Source: Streptomyces sp. SID13726
GTDB lineage: Bacteria; Actinomycetota; Actinomycetes; Streptomycetales; Streptomycetaceae
Length of the DNA stretch: 64,000 bases
Assembly (NCBI RefSeq): GCF_010548375.1
Contig: NZ_JAAGLY010000008.1
Location: 310,001-374,000 of the forward strand
Reading direction: 5' to 3'
Shown: positions 17,853 to 24,278 of the stretch, one piece after another
How the letters are laid out: each line of letters opens with the position of its first letter
Position numbering within the stretch: position 1 is the stretch's first letter
Translations under genes and position numbers: made by a program
The notes under the pieces: generated by a model
What the model saw: the letters and a program-made list of their open reading frames with translations, nothing else
What the model was told of the DNA's origin: nothing
Database searches by the model: none

Positions 17853-18734
17853 TCACAGCAGTCCGACGGCGGTGTCCACGGCGGCGGCCACGTCGCCGTC
17901 CGCCGGGTACAGCAGCGAGCGGCCGACCACCAGGCCGCGCACGGTGGGGAGTTGGAGGGCGCCGCGCCACTTCTCGTACGCGCCGTCCTGGTCGTCGCCG
18001 ACCTCGCCGCCCAGCAGCACGGCGGGCAGCGTGGAGGCGGCCATGACCTCGCCCATGTCGTCCGGGTTGTCGCAGACCGGGACCTTGAGCCAGGTGTAGG
18101 CCGAACTGCCGCCCAGGCCCGAGGCGATGGCGATCGACTTGGTGACGGCCTCGGCGGAGAGGTCGTTCCTGACCTTGCCCTCGGTGGTGCGCGAGCTGAT
18201 GAACGGCTCGACGAAGAGCGGGAGTCGGCGCGCGGCCATGTCGTCGATCGCGCGGGCCGTGGACTCCATCGTGGTGAGGGAGCCCGGGTCGTCGTAGTCG
18301 ATGCGCAGCAGCAGCTTGCCCGCGTCGAAGCCGAGGCGCTCGATGTCCTCGGGGCGGTGTCCTGTGAAGCGGTCGTCCAGCTCGAAGCTCGCGCCCTGGA
18401 GGCCGCCGCGGTTCATGGAGCCCATGACGACCTTGCCGTCGAGGGCACCGAGCAGCAGCAGGTCGTCCAGGATGTCGGCGGTGGCGAGGACGCCGTCCAC
18501 GCCGGGGCGGGACAGGGCGAGGACCAGGCGCTCCAGCAGGTCGGCGCGGTTGGCCATGGCCATGCGGTTGCCGCCGACGCCGAGCGCGCCCCGGGCGGGG
18601 TGGTCGGCGGCGACGATCATCAGCCGGCCGCTGTCGTTCAGCAGTGACCTGCGAGTACGGCGGGCGGCGGCCTCGGCGATCGCCTCGGGGCGTTCGGCGC
18701 GCAGGCGGACGAGTTCCGCGATGTCGACGCTCAC
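17853..18734 (-). CDS. Cgl0159-type (beta/alpha)8 aldolase, putative IolJ role
   Basis: A 293-residue TIM-barrel protein of the DeoC/LacD-like group called Cgl0159 in corynebacteria. MIVAADHPARGALG near the N terminus and the late KVP and GRSLLYP segments fit a class I aldolase barrel with a Schiff-base lysine, though I cannot fix which lysine. GTG at 18734 overlaps the iolC stop (GTGA), so it is coupled to the kinase. In this operon it most likely cleaves 2-deoxy-5-keto-gluconate-6-phosphate to DHAP and malonate semialdehyde, the job of IolJ in Bacillus, as no other aldolase gene is present here. That role is inferred from context. Confidence 0.8.
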   Translation of the reverse strand: MSVDIAELVRLRAERPEAIAEAAARRTRRSLLNDSGRLMIVAADHPARGALGVGGNRMAMANRADLLERLVLALSRPGVDGVLATADILDDLLLLGALDGKVVMGSMNRGGLQGASFELDDRFTGHRPEDIERLGFDAGKLLLRIDYDDPGSLTTMESTARAIDDMAARRLPLFVEPFISSRTTEGKVRNDLSAEAVTKSIAIASGLGGSSAYTWLKVPVCDNPDDMGEVMAASTLPAVLLGGEVGDDQDGAYEKWRGALQLPTVRGLVVGRSLLYPADGDVAAAVDTAVGLL

Positions 18735-19681
18735 TTGACCGCTCCCGCCGCGATCGCGCTCTCGATCTCGTCGGTCGTCGGCATGGCCGAGCTGCACTCC
18801 AGGCGGGAGGCGACGATGGCGCCGGCCGCGTTGGCGTGGCGCATGATCTTCTCCAGGTCCCAGCCTTCGAGGAGGCCGTGGACGAGGGAGCCGCCGAAGG
18901 CGTCACCGGCGCCGAGGCCGTTGAGGACGTTCACCGGCAGGGGCGGGACCTCGGCCTCGTTGCCCTTGCTGTCGACGGCGAGGACACCCTTGGGGCCCTG
19001 CTTGACGACCGCGAGTTCGACACCGGCGTCCAGCAGCGCCTGGGCCGCCTCGCGGGGCTTGCGCACCCCGGTGGCGACCTCGACCTCGTCGAGGTTGCCG
19101 ACGGCGACGGTGGTGTGGCGCAGGGCCTCCTCGTAGAAGGGGCGGGCCGCGGCCGGGTCGCTCCAGAACATCGGGCGCCAGTCCAGGTCGAAGACCGTGG
19201 TGCCGGCCTTGGCCCGGTGGGCGAGGGCCGCAAGGGTCGCCGTACGGCTGGGCTCCTCGCTCAGGCCGGTGCCGGTGACCCAGAAGACGCTCGTCCCGTG
19301 GATCGCGTCGAGGTCCAGCTCGTGGGCGTCGATCTCCAGGTCCGGGGCCTTGGGCTGCCGGTAGAAGTACAGCGGGAAGTCGTCCGGCGGGAAGACCTCG
19401 CAGAAGGTCACCGGGGTCGGCAGGCCCGGGACCGGGGTCACCCAGCGGTCGTCCACGCCGAAGCCCTGGAGGGCCTCGTGCAGGTAGACGCCGAACGGGT
19501 CGTCCCCGGTGCGGGTGATCACCGCGGTCCGTCGTCCCAGGCGGGACGCGGCGACCGCGACGTTCGTCGCCGACCCTCCGAGGAACTTGCCGAAGGACGT
19601 CACCTGCGGCAGCGGGACACCGGTCTGGAGTGGATACAGGTCCACACCGATCCGCCCCATGGTGATCAGGTCGTACGCCAT
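18731..19681 (-). CDS. iolC: 5-dehydro-2-deoxygluconokinase
   Basis: A 316-residue PfkB-family sugar kinase that phosphorylates 2-deoxy-5-keto-gluconate. The glycine-rich N-terminal signature GGSATNVA is at 35-42 and the C-terminal signature NGLGAGDAFGG at 254-264, with Asp260 as catalytic base. Context makes IolC the natural reading: first gene of an operon with iolB, iolD and mmsA. ATG at 19681 has GAAGGGA upstream. A TTGACA promoter lies at 19741-19712. Confidence 0.92.
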   Translation of the reverse strand: MAYDLITMGRIGVDLYPLQTGVPLPQVTSFGKFLGGSATNVAVAASRLGRRTAVITRTGDDPFGVYLHEALQGFGVDDRWVTPVPGLPTPVTFCEVFPPDDFPLYFYRQPKAPDLEIDAHELDLDAIHGTSVFWVTGTGLSEEPSRTATLAALAHRAKAGTTVFDLDWRPMFWSDPAAARPFYEEALRHTTVAVGNLDEVEVATGVRKPREAAQALLDAGVELAVVKQGPKGVLAVDSKGNEAEVPPLPVNVLNGLGAGDAFGGSLVHGLLEGWDLEKIMRHANAAGAIVASRLECSSAMPTTDEIESAIAAGAVK

Positions 19682-19711
19682 CGGCTTCCCTTCGTCACGG
19701 CTCTCCCGGCG

Positions 19712-19741
19712 TTTGTAGCCCCGTACGACGAGCCCTGTCAA
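19712..19741 (-). promoter_or_regulatory. Promoter of the iol operon
   Basis: Reading the minus strand, a perfect TTGACA (19741-19736) and TACAAA (19717-19712; four of six match TATAAT) are 18 bp apart, about 30 bp before the iolC start. Two palindromes (19747-19756, 19772-19787) lie just upstream, where regulators could act on both divergent units. Confidence 0.65.
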
Positions 19742-19746
19742 TGTTT

Positions 19747-19756
19747 TGTCCAGACA
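19747..19756. promoter_or_regulatory. Palindrome TGTC-CA-GACA, candidate GntR-type operator
   Basis: This 10-bp palindrome lies six bases upstream of the -35 box of the iol operon. The GTC-NN-GAC core resembles GntR/HutC operators, and GntR regulators of inositol genes are known in actinomycetes. No GntR gene is in the window. Confidence 0.4.
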
Positions 19757-19771
19757 TTCGGACGAGACCTT

Positions 19772-19787
19772 GACAGCGCTTGCTGTC
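19772..19787. promoter_or_regulatory. Palindrome GACAGC-GCTT-GCTGTC, candidate LacI-type operator
   Basis: A perfect 6-bp inverted repeat with an AGCGCT core lies 20 bp before the iolE-like start. Its reverse complement shares ACAGCAAGCGCT with 43954-43968, upstream of the Gfo/Idh unit that adjoins a LacI gene. AGCGCT cores are typical of LacI-family sites. Confidence 0.6.
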
Positions 19788-19806
19788 CGAACGGAAGCTG
19801 ACCGGC

Positions 19807-20724
19807 ATGACAGCGCCCGCACCTCAGCCCTCACTGTCCCGCATCCGGATCGGGTCGGCTCCCGACTCCTGGGGTGTGTGGTTCCCCGACGACCCCCAGC
19901 AGGTCCCCTGGCAGCGGTTCCTCGACGAGGTCGCCGACTCCGGTTACGAGTGGATCGAGCTGGGGCCGTACGGGTACCTGCCGACCGATCCCGCGGTGCT
20001 CACCGAGGAGGTGGACCGGCGGGGCCTGAAGGTGTCGGCCGGCACCGTCTTCACCGGGCTGCACCACGGCGAGGCCGTCTGGGAGAAGACCTGGGCGCAC
20101 GTCGCCGACAACGCGGTGCTCGCGCAGGCGATGGGCGCGAAGCACCTGGTCGTGATCCCGTCGTTCTGGCGGGACGACAAGACCGGCGAGGTGCTGGAGT
20201 CCGACACGCTCACGCCCGAGCAGTGGCGCAACCTCGGCTCGCTGACCGAGCGGCTCGGGCAGCGAGTGAAGGAGGAGTACGGCCTTCAGATCGTCGTCCA
20301 CCCGCACGCCGACACCCACATCGACAGCGAGGAGAACGTGGTCCGGTTCCTGGACGCGACGGACTCCTCCCTCGTGTCACTGTGCCTGGACACCGGGCAC
20401 TACGCGTACTGCGGCGGGGACAGCGTCAAGCTGATCGAGACGTACGGGTCCCGGATCGGGTACCTGCACCTGAAGCAGGTGGACCCGGAGATCCTGGCCG
20501 ACGTGCGGGCCAAGGGGACGCCGTTCGGGCCCGCCGTGGCCCAGGGCGTGATGTGCGAGCCGCCGTCCGGTGTGCCGGCGCTGGGTCCCGTGCTGGAGGC
20601 CGCGCAGAAGCTGGACGTGGATCTGTTCGCGATCGTCGAGCAGGACATGTATCCGTGCGAGCCGGACAAGCCGTTGCCCATCGCTCAGCGGACTCGGGCG
20701 TTCCTGCGGTCCTGCGGGGCGTAG
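19807..20724 (+). CDS. Sugar phosphate isomerase/epimerase fold protein, probably inosose dehydratase (IolE-like)
   Basis: A 305-residue TIM barrel of the xylose-isomerase-like superfamily. Probable metal ligands are visible in IVVHPHADTHID, SLCLDTGHYAY, GYLHLKQV and IVEQDMY, the set used by IolE and IolI. The opening IGSAPDSWGVWFPDDP is like that of inosose dehydratases. With the divergent operon supplying iolB, C and D, the missing dehydratase (2-keto-myo-inositol to trihydroxycyclohexane-dione) is the likely role; an inosose isomerase (IolI) is the alternative. ATG at 19807 has GGAAG nine bases upstream. No iolG-type dehydrogenase is next to it. Confidence 0.7.
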   Translation: MTAPAPQPSLSRIRIGSAPDSWGVWFPDDPQQVPWQRFLDEVADSGYEWIELGPYGYLPTDPAVLTEEVDRRGLKVSAGTVFTGLHHGEAVWEKTWAHVADNAVLAQAMGAKHLVVIPSFWRDDKTGEVLESDTLTPEQWRNLGSLTERLGQRVKEEYGLQIVVHPHADTHIDSEENVVRFLDATDSSLVSLCLDTGHYAYCGGDSVKLIETYGSRIGYLHLKQVDPEILADVRAKGTPFGPAVAQGVMCEPPSGVPALGPVLEAAQKLDVDLFAIVEQDMYPCEPDKPLPIAQRTRAFLRSCGA

Positions 20725-21077
20725 TTTTCCGGCCGCGGGGCAGGTGCCGCGGTCGCGGCGGGCCCCGCGGTCGCCGTTCGCGGCCACGCCGCCCTGTGGT
20801 GACGGCGGCGGCCGGGTGATCCCCGGCGGCCCCCTGTCAACGCGCCGCGCCCTCGCGCCCGCGTGCGCCTTTGCGTCACCTCTGTCACAAACTCCCCCTT
20901 CGTGTCACGCATGTCGCGCGTACGCGGGTTCCACGTCACACCCGGTGCACAGGCACTGACCGACGGTCACCGCGTGTCGTTGACGGGGCACAGGCTTTGT
21001 GATCGCCAGCGCAGCGCCCGGTACCCCCGACGGCCGTTCCCGGCCGGCGCCGCGGTGCGCGCGAGGAGGTGCACCAC
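20725..21077. other. Non-coding stretch between the iolE-like and small HTH genes
   Basis: I see no convincing gene here. A GC-rich hairpin with arms CCGCGGGGC and GCCCCGCGG (about 20733-20775) could end the iolE-like transcript. Further right, repeated GTCAC half-sites (CTCTGTCACA, CGTGTCACGC, CCACGTCACA at about 20878-20941) suggest a regulator-binding region for the HTH gene, possibly a CRP-like protein. Confidence 0.4.
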
Positions 21078-21278
21078 ATGACCGACCGAAGGCTCTGGTC
21101 GTACAAGGAGATCGCGGCGCACATCCGTGTGCAGCCGGACACCGTGCGGTCGTACCGCAAGCACGGGCTGCTGCCACCGCCCGACCACGTCGAGGGCGGC
21201 AAGCCCTTCTGGTACGCGGACACCGTGCGGACCTGGGTCGCGTCCCGGCCGGGCAACCGGGGGCGAAGAGAGGACTGA
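21078..21278 (+). CDS. Small helix-turn-helix (MerR/AlpA-like) DNA-binding protein, 66 aa
   Basis: A 66-residue protein that is almost entirely one winged helix-turn-helix: WSYKEIAAHIRVQPDTVRSYR (helices 1-3), then KHGLLPPPDHVEGGKPFWYA, the wing typical of MerR/excisionase-like domains, then a TVRTW helix. There is no effector domain. ATG at 21078 has a GGAGG eight bases upstream. Such one-domain proteins are common in Streptomyces chromosomes without a linked phage; the target is unknown. Confidence 0.8.
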   Translation: MTDRRLWSYKEIAAHIRVQPDTVRSYRKHGLLPPPDHVEGGKPFWYADTVRTWVASRPGNRGRRED

Positions 21279-21347
21279 CGGCCGGTTCGTGTGACGGACC
21301 CGGGGGCCCGCGTGGCATGCGCGGGCCCTCGGAGCCGCAGTCGCCCC

Positions 21348-21644
21348 ATGAGCGACCTCGCCGTCACCGGCCGGGCCACCGGTGAACTCGTCGGCGAGGC
21401 CGCCCGGCTGATCGTCGGGTACGGATGCGAGCGGCTCGGCCCGCACCGGATCGAGTCGGAGGTCCACGGCTTCAACTCCCGGGCCCTGCGGGTCCACGAG
21501 AAGGCCGGGTTCGTGGTCGGAGGGGTGCGGCGGGAGGCCGATCCGCGGGACGGTGTGTGGGTGGACCGGGTGGTGACGGGCCTCCTCGACCGCGACCGGG
21601 CCGCGCTCGGCTCCCCCGGCTCCCTCAGCCCCAGGGCTCGATGA
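21348..21644 (+). pseudogene. Remnant of a GNAT acetyltransferase (C-terminal third only)
   Basis: The reading frame begins right after the HTH gene and encodes only the end of a RimJ/RimL-type GNAT domain: YGCERLGPHRIESEVHG, then FNSRALRVHEKAGF, then GVRREADPRDG. That is the acetyl-CoA-binding half without the first 90 or so residues. No other frame upstream supplies the missing part, and there is no ribosome binding site at ATG 21348. The 3' end overlaps the stop of the opposite dehydrogenase gene by 20 bp. I read it as a truncated gene. Confidence 0.7.
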
Positions 21645-22668
21645 CGGTCACCCCCGCTCCGGGGGCCGTGCCCATCGCCGCGAGGGCATCCGGCACCGCG
21701 TCCAGCGAGATGGTGCTGGTCACCAGCTGGTCGGGGCGCAGCACGCCCGCCCGGACCAGCTCCAGCATCGGCGGGTAGGTGTGCGCGGCCATGCCGTGGC
21801 TGCCGAGCAGCTCCAGCTCCAGGGCGATGGCGCGGGCCATCGGGACCGGGGTGGTGCCGTCCGGCGAGGGCAGCAGGCCCACCTGGAGGTGACGGCCGCG
21901 CCGGCGCAGGGAGTGCACCGAGGCCGCGCAGGTCGCCGGGGAGCCGAGGGCGTCCAGGGAGAGGTGGGCGCCGCCGCCGGTCAGGTCGCGGATCGCCGCC
22001 GCGGTGTCCTGCGTGCCGGTCGCGTCCACGCACTCCGCCGCCCCGAACCTCCTCGCCAGTTCCAGGGCTTGGGGCGACACGTCCACGGCCACCACCCGGG
22101 CCCCGGCGGCCGCCGCGATCATCACCGCGGACAGGCCCACTCCGCCGCAGCCGTGCACCGCGACCCACTCCCCCGCGGCGGCCCTGCCCTGCTGGACCAC
22201 CGCGCGGAACGCCGTGGCGAACCGGCAGCCCAGGGCCGCGGCCGTGCCGAAGGCCATGTCCTGCGGTACCGCCACCAGGTTCACGTCCGCGTGGTCCAGT
22301 GCGACGTACTGGGCGAACGAGCCCCAGTGGGTGAAGCCGGGCTGGGTCTGCCGCTCGCAGATCTGGTGGTCGCCGGCCTTGCAGGACGGGCAGGTGCCGC
22401 AGGCGCAGACGAAGGGGACGGTCACCCGGTCGCCGGGGTGCCAGTTCCGCACGCCGGGGCCGACTGTCTCGACCGTGCCGGCGAGTTCGTGGCCCGGCAC
22501 GTGAGGGAGGGCGATGTCGGGGTCGTGGCCCTGCCAGCCGTGCCAGTCGCTTCGGCAGAGGCCGGTGGCTTCCACGCGGACGACGACTCCGTGGTCCGCG
22601 GGGTGGGGGTCGGGGACCTCGTGCACCTCCATCGGTTCGCCGTAGTGCTTGTACAGAACCGCTCGCAT
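21625..22668 (-). CDS. Zinc-dependent alcohol dehydrogenase family protein
   Basis: A 347-residue medium-chain dehydrogenase. The catalytic zinc site shows as GLCRSDWHGW (Cys) and PHVPGHELAGTV (His-Glu), the structural zinc loop as four cysteines in CACGTCPSCKAGDHQICE, and the NAD(P)-binding Rossmann motif as VHGCGGVGLSAVM near 165-177. It should oxidise an alcohol or reduce an aldehyde; the substrate is not predictable. ATG at 22668 follows AGGGG; longer frames upstream run through the dispersed repeat and are not used. It appears to be monocistronic. Confidence 0.9.
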   Translation of the reverse strand: MRAVLYKHYGEPMEVHEVPDPHPADHGVVVRVEATGLCRSDWHGWQGHDPDIALPHVPGHELAGTVETVGPGVRNWHPGDRVTVPFVCACGTCPSCKAGDHQICERQTQPGFTHWGSFAQYVALDHADVNLVAVPQDMAFGTAAALGCRFATAFRAVVQQGRAAAGEWVAVHGCGGVGLSAVMIAAAAGARVVAVDVSPQALELARRFGAAECVDATGTQDTAAAIRDLTGGGAHLSLDALGSPATCAASVHSLRRRGRHLQVGLLPSPDGTTPVPMARAIALELELLGSHGMAAHTYPPMLELVRAGVLRPDQLVTSTISLDAVPDALAAMGTAPGAGVTVIEPWG

Positions 22669-22690
22669 CTGCCGTCCCCTCGCCGTTTTC

Positions 22691-22737
22691 GTGTGCGGGT
22701 GCGTCGTGGCCGGTCGCGCGGTTCCCCGCGCCCCTGG
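22691..22737. repeat. Dispersed Streptomyces intergenic repeat, copy B (short form)
   Basis: GTGTGCGGGTGCGTCGTGG is shared with copy A, but the middle is the short variant GGTCGCGCGGTTCCCCGCGC ending in CCCCTG, as in copy D. It lies 23 bp upstream of the dehydrogenase gene, in its promoter region. Confidence 0.75.
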
Positions 22738-22906
22738 GGAGTTCCACTTCCCCTTCGCTCCATCCGAACCGTTCATGCCCCTCGCGCACAACCCTCGGCG
22801 TCCCGGCGACTCCGTAGCCCGCCCAGCCCAGTACGGGCGTCCCGGGCCACTCCCGGGGCTTAGGGTTCCGGTAAATCCGCCCTGCACCAGTACGAGGGGA
22901 TTTGCC

Positions 22907-23857
22907 GTGACCTACTCGCCGTCGCCGGGCACACCGCGGGCCCGCATCCCCGGACCGCAGAAGCCGCCGCCGACGTATCCGCAGATCCGCGCGGGACTGT
23001 GGCGGCACTGTCTGTTCGGCGGGCTCGCGCTGTGGATGCTGACCGCGGTCGTGACGTACGCGACGCGGAACACCACGCTGCTGCCGACGCTGATCCTGCT
23101 CGGCAGCTTCCTGGTGCCGGTGACCTTCGTGCTGTGGGCGTTCGAGCGGCACGGCCGTGATCTCGGGGTCAGCGTGATCCTCGGCTGCTTCCTGACCGGC
23201 GGCACGCTGGGGGTGCTGGGCGCGTCGGTGATGGAGTACTACCTGCTGCACCCGTCCCTGTGGATGTTCGTCGGCGTCGGCCTCATCGAGGAGGCCGTGA
23301 AGCTCGGCGCGCTGATGTTCGTGCTGCGAGGACAGCCACGGCTGCGCGGGACGCGGGCCGGCCTGGTGCTCGGCGCCACGGTCGGCTTCGGGTTCGCCGC
23401 CCTGGAGAGCGCCGGGTACGCCTTCAACGCGGCCGTCACCACGAAGGGCATCGATCTGCGGGCCCTGCTGGAGACGGAGATGCTGCGCGGGGTACTCGCC
23501 CCCTTCGGACACGGCCTGTGGACGGCGATCGTCGGCGGGGTCCTGCTGAGCCGCCGGCTGCCGAGCGGGCGGTTCCGGTTCACCGGCGCGGTCGTCGGAA
23601 CGTATCTCGGCGTCTCGTTGCTGCACTCATTGTGGGACTCGACCCATGGGATCGCGCTCTGGCTGGTGGCACGGCTGGACAGCACGCGGCTGGACAAGGG
23701 GCTGTTCGCGCAGGGGTATCTGCCGGACCCCACCGACCAGCAGCAACACCTCTTCACGGTGATCTCCGTGGCGCTGATGGTGTTCGTCTCGTTGATCGGG
23801 GTCACGTGGGTGCGGTCGCTGGCCTGGCGGGACCCTTCTTGGAGAAATACCCCCTAG
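22907..23857 (+). CDS. PrsW family intramembrane metalloprotease
   Basis: A 316-residue membrane protein with about eight hydrophobic segments. The PrsW motifs are visible: GLIEEAVKLGAL (the EE pair near residue 128), FGFAALESAGYAF (the E near 163), GHGLWTAIVGG and SLLHSLWDSTH carrying the metal-binding histidines. PrsW cleaves anti-sigma factors within the membrane in Bacillus; the target here is unknown. GTG at 22907 has GAGGGG seven bases upstream. The 3' end of the gene holds the copZ operator, so transcription of prsW could read into the copper genes. Confidence 0.88.
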   Translation: MTYSPSPGTPRARIPGPQKPPPTYPQIRAGLWRHCLFGGLALWMLTAVVTYATRNTTLLPTLILLGSFLVPVTFVLWAFERHGRDLGVSVILGCFLTGGTLGVLGASVMEYYLLHPSLWMFVGVGLIEEAVKLGALMFVLRGQPRLRGTRAGLVLGATVGFGFAALESAGYAFNAAVTTKGIDLRALLETEMLRGVLAPFGHGLWTAIVGGVLLSRRLPSGRFRFTGAVVGTYLGVSLLHSLWDSTHGIALWLVARLDSTRLDKGLFAQGYLPDPTDQQQHLFTVISVALMVFVSLIGVTWVRSLAWRDPSWRNTP

Positions 23858-23866
23858 GGGTATAGG
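23839..23866 (+). promoter_or_regulatory. CsoR-type copper operator inside the copZA promoter
   Basis: The inverted repeat ATACCCC-CTA-GGGGTAT (23847-23863) is the pattern described for CsoR, the Cu(I)-released repressor of copZA in Streptomyces. It fills the 16-bp spacer between TTGGAG (23839-23844) and TATAGG (23861-23866). Unusually it also covers the stop codon of the upstream prsW gene. Confidence 0.85.
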
Positions 23867-23908
23867 CTGTGCTCCATCAGCCCCACACGCCTCCATGAGG
23901 AGAACGAC

Positions 23909-24148
23909 ATGACTGCCCAGACCGACACCACGGGTTCCGTCACCGCTGTCTACAAGGTGAGCGGGATGAGCTGCGGGCACTGCGAAGGCGCCGTCTCCGG
24001 TGAGATCTCCGAGCTCGACGGGGTCAGCTCGGTGAAGGCGGTCGCTTCCAGCGGCGAGGTGACGGTGGTGTCCTCGGCGCCGCTGGACGAGGAGGCGGTA
24101 CGCGCCGCTGTGGACGAGGCGGGGTTCGAGCTTGTCGGCAAGGCCTGA
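23909..24148 (+). CDS. copZ: Copper chaperone CopZ (heavy-metal-associated domain)
   Basis: A 79-residue single HMA domain with the Cu(I)-binding motif GMSCGHC at about residues 19-25 and the ferredoxin-like beta-alpha-beta pattern after it. It carries Cu(I) to the efflux ATPase CopA. ATG at 23909 is preceded by GAGGAGA. It lies 42 bp after the CsoR-type promoter and 130 bp before copA, with a dispersed repeat in the gap. Confidence 0.95.
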   Translation: MTAQTDTTGSVTAVYKVSGMSCGHCEGAVSGEISELDGVSSVKAVASSGEVTVVSSAPLDEEAVRAAVDEAGFELVGKA

Positions 24149-24199
24149 GAAACGCCTCATGAAGTGCCACAGCAGGTTGTCGGGCGACTGACGGCCCGC

Positions 24200-24256
24200 T
24201 GTGGCTCGTCGCGCCCACGCGGCGGAGCCGCATATCGGCACAGCCCCGCGCCCCTG
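24200..24256. repeat. Dispersed Streptomyces intergenic repeat, copy C, between copZ and copA
   Basis: A long-form copy: GTGGCTCGTCGCGCCCACGC, then GGCGGAGCCGC, then CCCCGCGCCCCTG, as in copy A apart from a few substitutions. Its position between two co-transcribed genes means its hairpin will be in the mRNA and might alter the copZ:copA ratio. Confidence 0.8.
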
Positions 24257-24278
24257 ATCACCTCGCCGGAGTTTGCAC

